Below, one piece after another: positions 45,560 through 57,734 of a stretch of DNA of 64,000 nt. Numbering within the stretch: position 1 is the first letter of the stretch; the number at the start of each line of letters is the position of its first letter. The position numbers were made by a program, and so were the translations under genes. The DNA lies in contig BSQZ01000037.1 of the NCBI GenBank assembly GCA_033239005.1, positions 6,349,001 through 6,413,000 of the forward strand. Reading direction: 5' to 3'. The notes under the pieces are model-generated. The model searched no databases and was not told the DNA's origin. It saw only the letters and a program-made list of their open reading frames with translations. This DNA comes from Lamellibrachia satsuma. Lineage: Eukaryota > Annelida > Polychaeta > Sabellida > Siboglinidae.

Positions 45560-46452
45560 CAACGGCAGCGCTCTCGCAACATACGACACGCGCAATAGTT
45601 TTCTATCGGCCTCCCCCTCTCTCCATCTTTCATCCTTCCCCGATCTTCTCATATCCATCCTCACGCAGTCCTCCCATCTCAGGTGAGATGAGAGGACTGC
45701 TATCTTTGCTAGTTTGCTTGCATCCATCCTTATCAAGTGGCCTGCCCATCTCATCCTGCTTCTCACTAATCTTCCTGTTAAGCTGCATTGCAACCTCTTT
45801 CCTCATGTCGTTCATTCTTCTTCTGTCCACCCTCTTTGTTCTTGTTATTCGACGAACGCAGTTGTTTTCACACACTTGCAGCTTCTCGTGTTGTTGTTCT
45901 GTCAATGCCACTGTCTCCAGACCATACAGGCACGCTGGTGTAACACATGTTCTCAGGACTTTCCCTTTCAGGTTTTTTGAAATTTGTCTGTCCAATATAA
46001 TTCCCTCTACCTTTCTCCAAGCATTCGCTCCCGCTTGTGTCCGACGTCGCACTTCTTCCTCTGAATGCCCATCCTTCGTAACCATTCCTCCAAGGTACAC
46101 AAAGCCATCCACTTGCTTGATCTCCTTACCAGCCAACCTGATATTCAACTCCTCTTTCTGGTGTACAACCCACATCACTTCTGTCTTCTCTAGGCTCATT
46201 CTCAGTCCGTGCTTCTCGAACACCCCCTTCCATTCCTTCAATACTTCCCGTACTTCTTGTTTGCTTTCTGCTATTATGGCCAGATCGTCTGCATACATCA
46301 CCTTCCTGAGAATATCCTTCGTGCTGATCTTCCTGCTGATTAGTTCCATCACCATGATAAACAGTAAAGGGCTAAGGGCACTTCCTTGTCTCAAACCGAT
46401 GTTAACTGGAAACTCTTCCGACAACCCAAATCTAACCACAACTCTTCCTTTG
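45560..46452 (-). pseudogene. Non-LTR reverse transcriptase fragment
   Basis: On the minus strand from 46439: GLRQGSALSPLLFIMV, the catalytic MYADDLAIIAESKQEV, GLRMSLEKTEVMWV, VDGFVYLGGMVTKDG and LYGLETVALTEQQ. Then, after a frame break near 45790, RMRWAGHLIRMD, a motif typical of the C-terminus of RTE-like LINE proteins. It is 5'-truncated: the fingers and the endonuclease are absent because it meets the CR1 fragment head to head at 46453. It differs from the RTE-like family at 20038-23204. Confidence 0.85.
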
Positions 46453-46695
46453 ATGTAGATTGGACATCAGGAAGCACTCTTTCTCACAGAGGACAATAAA
46501 TGAATGGAACAAATTGTTTACAGATTGTGTAACTGCTAGCAGCGTGAATATATTTAAAAACAAGGTTGACACATATCTCAGGAGGGTTATAAGTAGATGA
46601 ACATTGTTGGACTCTCGATAAGCCAATGGTTCCTTGTCCACTTGCCATCAGAGCCTTTGGCTTGGATTGCAAATCTTGTTAAATCTTGTTAAACA
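46453..46695 (+). mobile_element. 5'-truncated CR1 insertion
   Basis: It matches the last 40 codons and 3' UTR of the full-length CR1 (30903-31147), starting GATGTAGATTGGACATC and ending in the AATCTTGTTA repeat. Only a few substitutions and a small deletion separate them. 5' truncation is normal for CR1. Confidence 0.9.
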
Positions 46696-48394
46696 GACTT
46701 GAGTCACTTTACTTCTACAGAGGAAGATTCAGCTGGCAGTTCTTAGCAGTTAGTACTGTCAGCCAGTGTCAAGTGGCATGGTCTCCGGACTGCATCAAAG
46801 GCATTTCATGGCTAACTGGCGGTTAACAGATGAATGACCCTTTATGGACATCCTGGTGGCTTAATTAAACAAACGGATTATGGTCTGAAATAGTAGTCTA
46901 CAATTGTTTGCTTAACAGGGTGTTTCTGACTGAGACAAAAAATATGCTTCCTGTTGCCTTCTGTGGTATCATAGTCATAGTTATTGGAGAATGGGGGCGC
47001 ACTAAGTGTAGGAATGGTAAGGGGGAGGGTAATCAATAAAAAATAACAACGCATTAAAACAAATAGTTGAACATTCAAATACTTCAGGAAAGTTTAATTT
47101 TGCTAACTACAAATACATTATTTTTCACAGCCTGTATTGAGAAAGTACTCAGTTCTACTCGTAATGTGCTCGTAAAATCTGAGTACATTGAGTATGAGTA
47201 TGTGTAAGAGTACATGACCCATACGTTATACGTGTACGAGTACGAGTACTTCAAAAATGTACTCGAATACACGAATACCGAGTACTTACGCCCCAGGTCT
47301 GATTTGTATATATGCAGCACTAGTATGCACCCAGAATCTGGGTGCGTACATACTTTCCGTCACAATGAAAAGCACACTTTGCATCCAGGAGATGTGTGCG
47401 ACAAACGGTGGCGCCACAGTGCAGGGCTTGGATAATCGAGGCTAGTTTTCGAAGTGTTCAATAGAAAATGTCACCATCTAGTGGAACTATTGCGCACAGC
47501 CACTAGGTGAAACTGTTTATAGGATCTGTTTATACGATTCCACGTTATATGGGTATGTTTTGTGTTTATATGCGCACGTTAATTCAAGTCATGTGTTTGG
47601 GGTATCATATTACACTTGTTGGGTAATTAAAGATACTAGAAAATATACCCATCCTCCGGATGAGATAACTTCATAGTGTCTATCATAATAACAACATTTA
47701 CCACAGTTCAGGTTACACAACAGTATCACATAAATATCCATCCATGCCCTGGTACTTGGTACAGCCCGTCAATAACTTCACAGTTAAGAAGATGAAACAC
47801 GCCGACGAGGTTTTACGTGATGACATTATGTCTTTGTCCTACTCGTTTGTGTTAATTGTTATTGTACTTAATTATCATCGTAGCGGTATGCTGTATCATA
47901 TCAGCAAACCGCGTACATTTTGTACTAGCTTTCTCGTTCAAGGATACAAATACCCGACAAACAACCCGTCTTGTGGCGCTCGTTTATTATGGACACCACA
48001 AGTTTACACGGCAACTTTCTTCTTCCGGCAGTAAATCACTGTTATTTACGTACACGTGTCGCCCCTAGTTTCTCATACATTCACACAAGGCTACATCCAC
48101 GAAATAACTACTTGTTTTATTCATACATGTATAATTAGGTACAATCACATATGACATCCCTCGAAGCTGCACTCTTACCGACATTTAATGAGCTCACAGT
48201 TTCGTCAATAAGACGTGGGGTTTTTCAACAATGGACTATCTCCTTGCCGCCAAGCTATTGTTTCGGCTAAACAATCGACTACTTTGTATGCAGCACGCGT
48301 ATAAATATGATTTTGGACACGCCAAACGATCATGCTCCAAAACATCAGTGGAACACACGTAGATACTCCAGGACCGTGAAGCTAAGACTGTTTT
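46696..48394. other. Intergenic DNA, unrecognised
   Basis: No gene supported. A patch at 47130-47290 is dense in GAGTA and TACTC pentamers. A CTCF-like ACCATCTAGTGG lies at 47473-47484. Confidence 0.5.
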
Positions 48395-48930
48395 ACCATG
48401 ATAATGTCCCTCTGGTGAGGGACACTTGCTATGTCGGGACACTTTCTCAGTGTACGGACTGTTTTACCATGTTAATGTCCCTCTTGTGAGGGGACACCTG
48501 CTATGTCGGGACACTTTCTCAACGTACGAACTGTTTTACCATGTTAATGTCCCTCTGGTGAGGGGACACCTGCTATGTTGGGACACTTTCTCAATGTACG
48601 GACTGTTTTACCATGTTAATGTCCCTCTGGTGAGGGGACACTTGCTACGTCGGGACATTTTCTCAGTGTACGGACTGTTTTACCATGTTAACGTCCCTCT
48701 GATGAGGGGACACCTGCTATGTCGGGACACTTTCTCAATGTACGGACTGTTTAACCATGTTAATGTCCCTCTGATGAGCGGACACCTGCTATGTCGGGAC
48801 ACTTTCTCAATGTACGGATTGTTTTACCATGTTAATGTCCCTCTGGTGAGGGGACACTTGCTATGTCGGGACACTTTCTCAATGTACGGACTGTTTTACC
48901 ATGTTAATGTCCCTCTGATCAGCGGACACC
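48395..48930 (+). repeat. 72-bp minisatellite, ~7.5 units, with hairpin
   Basis: Tandem 72-bp units containing ACCATGTTAATGTCCCTC, then GGGGACACCTGCTATGTCGG and TTCTCAATGTACGGACTG. Each unit has a short hairpin, TGTCCCTC pairing with GAGGGGACA around a TGGT loop with one bulged G. Its 184-codon open frame results from the period. Confidence 0.93.
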
Positions 48931-50862
48931 TGGTTAACGCGAACAGCGGACAGGATATTTTGGTTTTCTGTCCCTGCTAAGGCAGACAGTAATCATTATT
49001 TTCGTGATTTTTTTCTCGAAATATTTTATTTCCAAAATGGCGACGGACAAACAGCGTGGTGTGTAGTGGGAAAACAACAATGTTCTATCGCGGATTCGGA
49101 TATAAGGTGGTGGACCCCGATTTTCTGCCGCCGGGGGAAATGCCGAATGGGCCTGCTTTAACCTACTTAGAATTGCTTTGACAATTCTCAAGAAACAGGT
49201 GAACAATGTCAATGAACCAGTGTCAGCCTGGTGTTTGTTTGACGCTGCCGCGGACATCAATCGCCGATGTTGGCTTCGCTAAGGCAGTTTGAAATTGCAA
49301 TCGAGATTCACAAATACGCCTCGCATAAGACTAAGATAAACAGTCTTAAATGCAATTTAGTATGCAGTACTAATATGACACCTGGCTGAAATGGCATGCT
49401 TCCAATCTAAACGACGCGAAACCAACATGCCAACTGCCAAACCCAAGGCGCTACCGGTGCGCGAAAATACGAATTCGTCATCCGCATATGAAATGATGAA
49501 TTGATGCTAATTGGTGCGTCATCGATTTATGCTTCGATCGAGATCAGTTGAAAATTGAGGTGAAACGATTATTAATTCTGCCTGTTGTCGTTTTCTATGT
49601 TTAATCAGCTTACATACTGCGTGAGTTAACTCATATACGTTTTCGGCTGCTCAAATCCAGGTTATTATTTTCGATTCGTAGGCCTATTAGTTCAGTACAT
49701 CGTCATTCCAGCATACGTACATGTATTTTATTCAGTTAACGATTAAACAGGGTGTGACATTTAAAAATAATACACGTTGATGCTAGTTGACTAGTTTAAT
49801 AAGCTCTATAAACTGCGTGTTGCCTTATAAGACAGTGCTGCAAGCACACAGTGGCTTCGACAGCGTTCTTGGATTTAGTGCAGCGGTGCAGCGGGCGGCG
49901 TCCGCTGTTGTTTTTTAGCTCCCTGGTGGCAGACATGGGAACACTTAACGCGCCTTATTTGTAGTATATGTACCTCAGTTATATCATTAATGTACAGCCT
50001 GTTTATGTATCATTAAGTTAATTGATAACAGCCGTCGTCCGCTCATATGTCTACCGTATATGTCTACCGTAAGTTTGTCGCATTTGCCATATTTTTTAAA
50101 CTAAGTCTGTTGGTGGCATAAGTGCCATTATTGCATATATACCATTACTTCTCGTATACCAATATGTGAAAATAAACCATTTGTTTCCTGTAGGATTCGC
50201 AGTAGAGACAGTGGCGTCACGTAGTGGTGACTGTTTACGTTGACAAGTTCACCGAGTAGGGCTGGACAAAAACTGCAGGAGGGTTGGCCGGGGTCATCTT
50301 GTAGGTACGTTTAGTTCGGAAAACATTGACCATTCCGTATGTATACTTGTCCCCAAAATAGGAATATTGTTGTAAATGTACAACAGTTCCTCGATTTACA
50401 GTTCAGTCTTTAGGATTGGTCCATGCCTCACATTATATGTGTCCCCTACAAAGTTAATCGGGTTACCATATATCCTTTCGGGATCGTACCTCACCAGCGG
50501 AAATGGTTTAGAAACGAGCATTAAATCAAGGTATCGTCGCTCTGACGATTGACAATTGGTGATCGGTGTGACGAAACGTAAGACTAACACTGCAGTGTGA
50601 CCATCGCAAGTACGTAAAGGTTGACCCTGTGCAGTGGATGACACGGCGTAACAACTGCATTAGTAATTGTCACACAGACGGAATCCTAGCATATGGATTA
50701 AACAGAGCTATCTTCGTTAGTGTTATGTTATTTTTTGGTGTATGAATAGCACTTTTGAACATGCATATTGTTAGTTATAAAATATTATGCTCAGAACAAA
50801 AGATTACTGTTTCGAATACATGTTAAATGCGTAATCCTGACCGATTTTACAAAACAATCCCA
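48931..50862. other. Intergenic DNA, unrecognised
   Basis: Nearly 2 kb with no supported gene or repeat. A 108-codon minus-strand frame at 48934-49260 has no recognisable motif. Confidence 0.5.
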
Positions 50863-50977
50863 ACTTACGTTAATGTCATATAACAACTTATGTTAATTTC
50901 ATACAACTTACGTTAATGTCATACAACAACTTATGTTAATGTAATATAACAACTTACGTTAATGTCATACAACAACG
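50863..50977 (+). repeat. 25-bp minisatellite, ~5 units
   Basis: Units of ACAACTTACGTTAATGTCAT followed by ACAAC or ATAAC. Confidence 0.88.
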
Positions 50978-52153
50978 AGGTCGGAACATTTCGGAAAATG
51001 TCAACAATTGTGCTAGAATGTAAAGCCATGCTGCCCAACAATCCAAGTTACTAAAACATAGATATGAATGCTCTGATAAAGAAGGATGCGTTTGTTGTAT
51101 CTAACCGTGTCTGGTAACGGGAAAGATGCCGCCAACGTAATTCCCCAGTTTCGTTGGAGCGAATAAATGTCAAATAGGCCGCCATCAATAGGAATTATGG
51201 ATTCCATGAGTGTGTTTTGTTTCTGAATCGCTATGAACACGCATATCCGAATCAACGAGTTATTGTCGTTGTAGAACATGTGCAGTAATCTACCTTTCAG
51301 TCGACATGTATTGACTTCCATTAAACTTATATTATTCATTGGTTTGGTATATTAATAGGTGGTTTATTTCCTTAATCGCGGGATGAAGCGGTAGAACTGA
51401 CTGACCAATGCGTTGCAGTTTCTCTGCATTCCTAAATATGCATATGTATTGCCGTTTTATTTCCGGTAAAAGGTTAACTGTATGAAAGCATTACGTTATC
51501 TGTTATGCATGAAACAATAAGAGGGTGTTTGTATTCGTGTGAGCGTGCGTGTGTGCGTGCATGCGTCCGTGTGTGTGTGCGTGCGTGTGTGCTGAGCTGG
51601 TACAGCAAAATCATCGCCAGGTGCGCCCTCGCAGATAAAGAAGTGCGCCGGCTCTTCGAGAGCCGTGGACAATGTATCGGCGAGTAACCAAGAATCAACC
51701 ACGAGACGACTTCCATCTAAGGAAATTTGCAATGCACCGGCTCAAGACCAGAACCAAAGCAACAACGGAATCGACATTGTAAAGTTATACATTTCAGTAA
51801 TTAAAATACTCGAAGCTATGTGTTTGTCAGTTAATGCCTATTCATCAAACATGAGAAACACTTGCCCAAACTTGCACAAACGCATGTGTATGACATAACA
51901 ACAAATACGCTAATGTTGGAATTTGCAGAACTCATCTTTCAAAAACACTTTGCATACGTCGTGTAGCAACACTATTGACCAATAGATCAATGTTCAATAT
52001 TTTGTAGTGAATGATTAGGAATATTATTGATTGAACTTTAGTGAAAGCACATCGCATATTAGATATTAACACTCCCAAAGGATAATACATGTTTGGAACG
52101 AGTTAACAATTCTAACTTACATAATGTGTAACACTACAGAAACATTCAAACGA
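50978..52153. other. Intergenic DNA with GTGC microsatellite
   Basis: A GTGC/GTGT microsatellite lies at 51536-51592. A GC-richer stretch at 51600-51720 is open on the minus strand, but no exon can be supported. Nothing else seen. Confidence 0.5.
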
Positions 52154-52240
52154 AAAAATCGATGGCGCCGCGAAGTGAGTCACCATACTCACTAGATGGC
52201 GCCGCGAAGTGTGTCGCCATACTCACTAGATGGCGTTCGA
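52154..52240 (+). repeat. ~34-bp repeat with CTCF-like cores
   Basis: Two and a half copies of GATGGCGCCGCGAAGTG followed by CGCCATACTCACTA. CACTAGATGGCG occurs at 52191-52202 and 52225-52236. Confidence 0.85.
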
Positions 52241-52504
52241 TTTGCTAAAGTAATGGCTCATATTTTGCGGGAGTACATTTCGCGTACGCGGCCGCCCACT
52301 TCCACACGTGACGTCTTCGAATCCGTAGAACGGAAGAACAAACACGTTCCCTTCTATGGAATGGCGTTGCTTTCCTTTTTTGGAAAACAACAAACACTGG
52401 CCACGTAATACGTGTTTTGGAGACTGACAAAACACAAGTTAAAGTTATATTATGCTAGAATGTATCGCCAATATACCCACACTATCCTAGTTACCAAGAA
52501 CATA

Positions 52505-52572
52505 TGGATTCATCAATGTTCCGATTCATCAATGTTCCGATTAATCAATGTTCCGATTCATCAATGTTCCGC
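52505..52572 (+). repeat. 16-bp repeat, 4 units
   Basis: GATTCATCAATGTTCC four times, one with a single substitution. Confidence 0.93.
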
Positions 52573-52904
52573 TACAGTTCATGAATCCAAAGAATATGTG
52601 ACATTTTCACAATACTTGAATAATTAATGGAACAACTTTGATGCTTTCTGGTACGAACTGAATTGATATGAAACATGTTTGCCAAATAGCATTTGCTTAA
52701 ACATCGCGTGTTCCATTTGTGTTATCGTCAAATGTCGCGCTGAAAGTGTTTCGGGATTAAATGTCATTGAACCAACTTCCGAGCCTTTCAGGTCATTATC
52801 ATTTCAAACGATCAGTCGCAAACGATTCCATTGGATCGCTTTGTGTTGTCGTGACAAAGGCATTAGGCACCGCATCGGACAAAAGGGCGATGATACGGCG
52901 AAAC

Positions 52905-53035
52905 GTGTTGAAACGGCGCGACTACTTATTGAAACATCGCATTTTCTGGTTGAAATGGCGCGATTACTGGTTGATATGGCGCGATTACTGGTTGAAATGG
53001 CGCGATTACTGGTTGAAATGGCGCGATTACCGTTT
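52905..53035 (+). repeat. 21-bp repeat, ~6 units
   Basis: Units of TGGTTGAAATGGCGCGATTA plus C; the first units are diverged. Confidence 0.9.
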
Positions 53036-53319
53036 GAACCTGCGCAAGAGCATGTTAAATCTGCGAGTGGTTGAGTCTGTAGATTGCCCAAATAATGGTT
53101 TCAAATGCGTAGATTTGCATATATTTAATAACCTTAAGATTCGGACTACCATTGCACACCGCTATACTTTTATAACAAAATCAAAATTATCAAAGTAATG
53201 CAGGTACCATATGCCCCCGAATGAAGAACGTTCCATAGTGTACATATGTTGTTTATTTTGACACTGGGGCAAACGTTTGTGTACTTGCCTTTCTTATGCT
53301 ATGCGCCTTTTTGGTGACA

Positions 53320-53852
53320 ATATTTCACTCACTCACGCATTCACTCATTCACTCATCCACAATTCACTCATTCATTCATCCACTCATCTCCTCATTCAAT
53401 GCACACTCGTTCACTCACTCAGTCATGCACTCATTCAGTCACGCACTCCGTCAATCACTTACTCACTCACACACATATATTCATTAATCCACTCACTCAT
53501 TCCATCATTCCTTCATTCGCTCATATACTCATCCACTCATCCACCCATCTAGGCATTCACATATACACCCACCACCACACTCATTAATCTTCTCACTCAT
53601 TCGCTCACTCACTCACTCACTCACTCACTCACTCACTCACTCACTCACTCACTCACTCACTCACTCACTCACACACTCACTCACTCACTCACTCATTCAC
53701 TCACTCACTCTTTCTCTCACTCACTCACTCATTCACTCAGTCAGTCAGGCACACGCTCACTCAATCACCCACTCACTCACTCACTCACTCTCTCACTCAC
53801 TCACTCACTCAACTACCCACCCACCCACCCACCCACCCACCCACCCACCCAC
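53320..53852 (+). repeat. (CACT)n tract ending in (CCCA)n
   Basis: About 490 bp of CACT/CATT tetranucleotide repeats, then about 38 bp of pure CCCA repeat at 53815-53852. It lies some 300 bases before the receptor start codon. Confidence 0.95.
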
Positions 53853-54154
53853 TCGTGCGTTCATTCTCCCTCCCACCGGCTCTCAATCACATTGCAATGA
53901 ATTGTGGTGTCAATACGTGTTTTTTTTCTATTTCTAGACGCTTGTGCAAGCGCGATGCAATCAACAATTTTCCATGACGGTTCGTCAAATCCTTGAATAA
54001 TTAATACAACAGTAACGTTGACATTTTCTAATAAAATGCACATGAAGCTTGCTAAATGTGATAAATTAGTTGTGTCCAAGTGAAAGTGCTATTGGTGTTA
54101 TTCGCCGCTCACTGGCTTATATTGGCCATGCTGATGGCTTGACTGCAGTTGGCC

Positions 54155-54245
54155 ATGACTCTAGCCGGGAGGATGTTGCTGATCTATCTGTCGATTGCTG
54201 CCGTATCCGCTGCCCAAGGCCCCGGCTCACCAGTACGGCAACACA
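54155..54245 (+). CDS. Receptor exon 1 (signal peptide)
   Basis: ATG at 54155, thirty codons, ending in phase 1 before GTAAGT at 54246. The N-region MTLAGR is followed by a hydrophobic core and a small-residue site near AVSAA-Q. An in-frame splice to 54820 completes an Asn codon and continues MSSRASVKK. Confidence 0.82.
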
Positions 54246-57200
54246 GTAAGTTCAAGTATTGCTTGAAGCTTTGAGAAACACAACAAATTGTTCCTATCGC
54301 TGTTAGGTGGGTGGGTGGTGGGTGGGTGGGTGGGTGGGTAGGACGGTGGGTGGGTAGGTGAGTGGGTGGGTAGGAGGGTGGGTGGGTAGGAGGGCTCTAC
54401 TAAGGCAGGTGAGCTAATAAGTCTTGGTCGAAGATGCTACTAGGACGTGCAGTAGTGTAATGCAAAGGCGGGTGGGGATTGATACTACGACAAGTAGGGG
54501 AGTTATCGAAGGGTCGGTAGGAGGATGCTACTAGGGATAGTAGGATTGTATTACAAAGGATGGTATGAGAGTCATATCATGGCTGATACAAAGTTGCTAC
54601 CAGGGCTGGCGGGAGGGTGCGGCGATGTTTGGAAGAAGTTGCGGAATTTAAGTGATATTGTGGACAGTCAAAGAGGAGAATGTACTGGTTTGGTTGGTTT
54701 CGATAGGGACGAGATGTGCACTAATTGGTAGCAACGGAGAGGAAATTTTGAAAATGCAAACATAGCTTATGTTAAACGACACCGAAAGTATGTTTCCATT
54801 CATTATTCTTCTATTCTAGACATGTCCAGCAGAGCCTCAGTGAAAAAGGCTCTTTACAACACATCGCCTCCGTCAGCCAATACTGGCAAGGATGGGAGTA
54901 CCGCTCATGAGAATGAACGTAGTCGTCCAAGAACAGACATCACCACGACAACTACCCCATCGACCGCCACGGGGGCGGCGTTCGGAGACAACAATACGAC
55001 AAGGAGAACCAACGACACCGTTGATAATTGGACAACCTCAACTGTAAATGTCGTACATAAACCTCCAACTATGAAGGAACTTGAAGTCAAGTTCTTCGAC
55101 AAAATATGCAGCGCTTCGTGCGCAGACAAGTGTGATGAGCAACAGTGGAGTGTGGAATGTTACTGTGACAGGGCCTGTGTTCAACTTGGAGACTGCTGTC
55201 TCGATTACGAGGCATCATGCTTGTCTGGACCAAACGTAACACGCAACAATTACGCTGACATTGTACGAAGTCGAAAGCCACGAGCGGTCAAATGCGTCGA
55301 TATTCCATTAGAAGACAAGCGCGATCAGTTACTGATTGTGTCGTCATGCGGGGGTGTCACATCCACTGATACTGTTACAGTTGACCTCTGCGAACGTCCG
55401 TCACTGATTAACAAAACGCTCATCACAGAAATTCCGGTTATGTTTCGGAATGTCATCTACCGCAACAGGTATTGCGCAGTTTGTAATAATCCGGGCGATA
55501 ACTTGACTGATCTGACGACAGCTGGTGCAGCCTGTAACTGCGTGAACACATCTGGAACCTCGTCCTACTATTGGCCAGATAGCAGATGCGACGAAGCTAT
55601 TTTCATGTGCGTAATTGTGTACAATTTGTCAAATTTTGAGAACCTCCGTCAAGACCGGCCCCGCTACACCTGTCGGATGGAAGGTGACACACCGATCGTG
55701 TGCCACTCCAACTTAACTGATCCACAATTTGACTTCGATTACTTACGATCTACATGTCAGAAATATAGAGCGCGCATTTACCACTCACCTTCATATACAT
55801 ATTATAACAATCCACACTGTGCCATGTGTAGCGGCCTCTCAGAACAGAATGATATGAAATGTCGTAACGATCTGGCGTATGACGATCCTATATTGCCTTC
55901 CTTCAAACGGATTATCATCCCCACTCAGTGGTTTAAAACACACACTCCGTGCTTTGAGGACAGGGTGTTCGACCACGAGACTGGAGTGTGTATCACACCC
56001 ACGTGTCCTCCCGGACATGTGCTTCTGCGTGACAAACGTTGCGCGAGATTGAATGTGACTGTGCCACAGATGTTGTCAGGGAAACGTGACATTCGAACAT
56101 ATGTCGTTATATCGACCGAAAATAAAGAGTTAAGATACATTGATCTCGGATACGTTATGAAAGACATTGGTGTTGATGTCGTTGTGAATTCAACAAGACG
56201 GGCCGCATGCAGCGCAGTCAAAGTGTGGAACAATTGGGACTTATTATATTTATTTAAGGCCATTTCCAACACATCGACTTGTTGGATTCTTGAAACACTG
56301 TCCACAGATTTCGATGATATCTTTGGTAAAGCAGAGTTGTTTCCTGGAAAAGTAGACATTGGCGATGAGTTATTGTCTTTCAATATTTCAATGCAAATCG
56401 ACTTATTTGTGTTTAAACAAGACGCTAACATTACATCGAGTATTTGTTTAAAAGGATCACCAAAGATTCGGCGCGATTTAGTCTTCCAGATTGTCACACC
56501 TTTTCACTTTCCGTCTACATTTCAGGTTGTGAGTACGGAACAAATGTACAACTTAACTGAAACGCCTCTTATCATACCGTGGCGGCTCAACCATTTAACC
56601 AACGCAGAATGGAACGAGAGTACGACAGCCCTGGTTTGTGAACCAGACATTTTCAGTTGTGATACGGTCACTTTTCAGGCGGACGAATACACCGACATGG
56701 GCGAGACACTGATGTTGTACGGTGGGACATCGCAAGAAATGAAAATCCGCGAGAGAAATGTTTTTAGACTGGACTCGAATGCAATAGTAATGTGTGCCTC
56801 CCTGCTTTCTAATCTGACCGGAATTCTCGTTACGAATAACGACGGCAATGAGACTGACATTCTTGTTCAGGGTATACTTACCTTGGTCGGGAATATTGTG
56901 TCAATGGCATGTCTCGTATTTACGATGACCACCTATTGTATGTTCGAACAGCTTCGCACTCGACCTGGGAAATGCGTAATGAATCTATGTGGGGCGTTGT
57001 TCTTTGCCCAGCTATCGTTCCAAGTGAGCGACAGTTTCTTGTCGTACCGTGAGGCGTGCGCCGCTGTGGCCGCCTTCCAGCACTACACTTGGCTAGTCGC
57101 CTTCCTCTGGATGAACGTACTTGCCTTCGATATATCGTGCGCTTTTTCTGATCTGATACCATCTTACGGTGTTCGCGATATAACTCGTATTCGTGTCTTT

Positions 57201-57734
57201 TCCGTCTACGCCTGGGGCCTACCGGCTGTCTTCGTCGCTGTTTGTCTTGTGCTCAACTTCGGCACGAAACTGCCTTTCAGCTACGGCAGTGAGACCATGT
57301 GCTGGATTGCAGGCCCCCGAGCCATTGCGTACTATTTCGCAACTCCCGTAGCCGTAGTGATCACCGCCAACACAGTGCTGTTTGTTCGCACCGTCGTCGC
57401 TCTCAGACGAGCCATGTCAACTGTCAGCATAGCGCGACAATCGGCGCAACAACAACGCAGTGCATTCGTCATTTACCTACGTTTGACGTCACTGATGGGT
57501 TTCACGTGGCTGTTCGGTTTCTTGGCGAACATCGACGTTCTAAGTTTCTTGTCGTACCCGTTCATTCTGTGCAACACTTGCCAGGGAGTGTTTATTTGTG
57601 CATCTTTCACGCTGAGGCCGACAGTCCGGAGACTCTGGCGAGAACGGTGTTGTACAACGCAGAGCAAGAAAACATCCGAGATATCCACTTTACCGACAGT
57701 CATTTCATCCGAATACTGCAACACTCGTCTGTAA
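54155..57734 (+). CDS. Somatomedin-B-containing seven-helix receptor (methuselah/secretin-like GPCR)
   Basis: Two exons (54155-54245 and 54820-57734, GTAAGT to TATTCTAG) join in phase 1 to about 1001 residues. The first exon encodes a signal peptide (MLLIYLSIAAVSAA). A Ser/Thr-rich, glycosylation-prone stalk follows. Next comes a somatomedin-B-like domain at about residues 120-165, with eight cysteines (CSASCADKC, CYCDRACV, GDCC, ASC). A long cysteine-rich ectodomain comes next. Seven helices run from about residue 712 to 965: ILTLVGNIVSMACLVFTM, the helix-3 region YTWLVAFLWMNVLAFD, CWIAGPRAIAYYF before helix 5, FTWLFGFLANID in helix 6. No GPS autoproteolysis motif was found. It would act at the plasma membrane; ligand unknown. 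The class resembles invertebrate methuselah-like receptors. Confidence 0.88.
54303..54396 (+). repeat. (GGGT)n in receptor intron 1
   Basis: Repeated GGGTGGGT with breaks, starting 57 bases after the donor site. It contains many consecutive G-triplets and matches the pattern of a G-quadruplex. It is complementary to the CCCA repeat at 53815-53852. Confidence 0.92.
54820..57734 (+). CDS. Receptor exon 2 (ectodomain and seven helices)
   Basis: A single 2.9-kb exon after TTCTATTCTAG, ending with TAA at 57732-57734. It could be read alone from ATG 54822, but would then lack a signal peptide, which is why the upstream exon is preferred. Confidence 0.92.

Noticed and set aside
48426..48980. CRISPR-like array of regular repeats
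   Set aside because: The whole 72-bp unit repeats with no unique spacers, and the genome is eukaryotic.
51496..51732. Possible minus-strand exon (ISLDGSRLVVDSWLLADTL)
   Set aside because: It is open and GC-richer than its surroundings with an AG before it, but no donor, partner exon or family could be found, and it runs into a GTGC microsatellite.
53277..53587. His/Ser/Thr-rich frames
   Set aside because: They are translations of the CACT tetranucleotide repeat.
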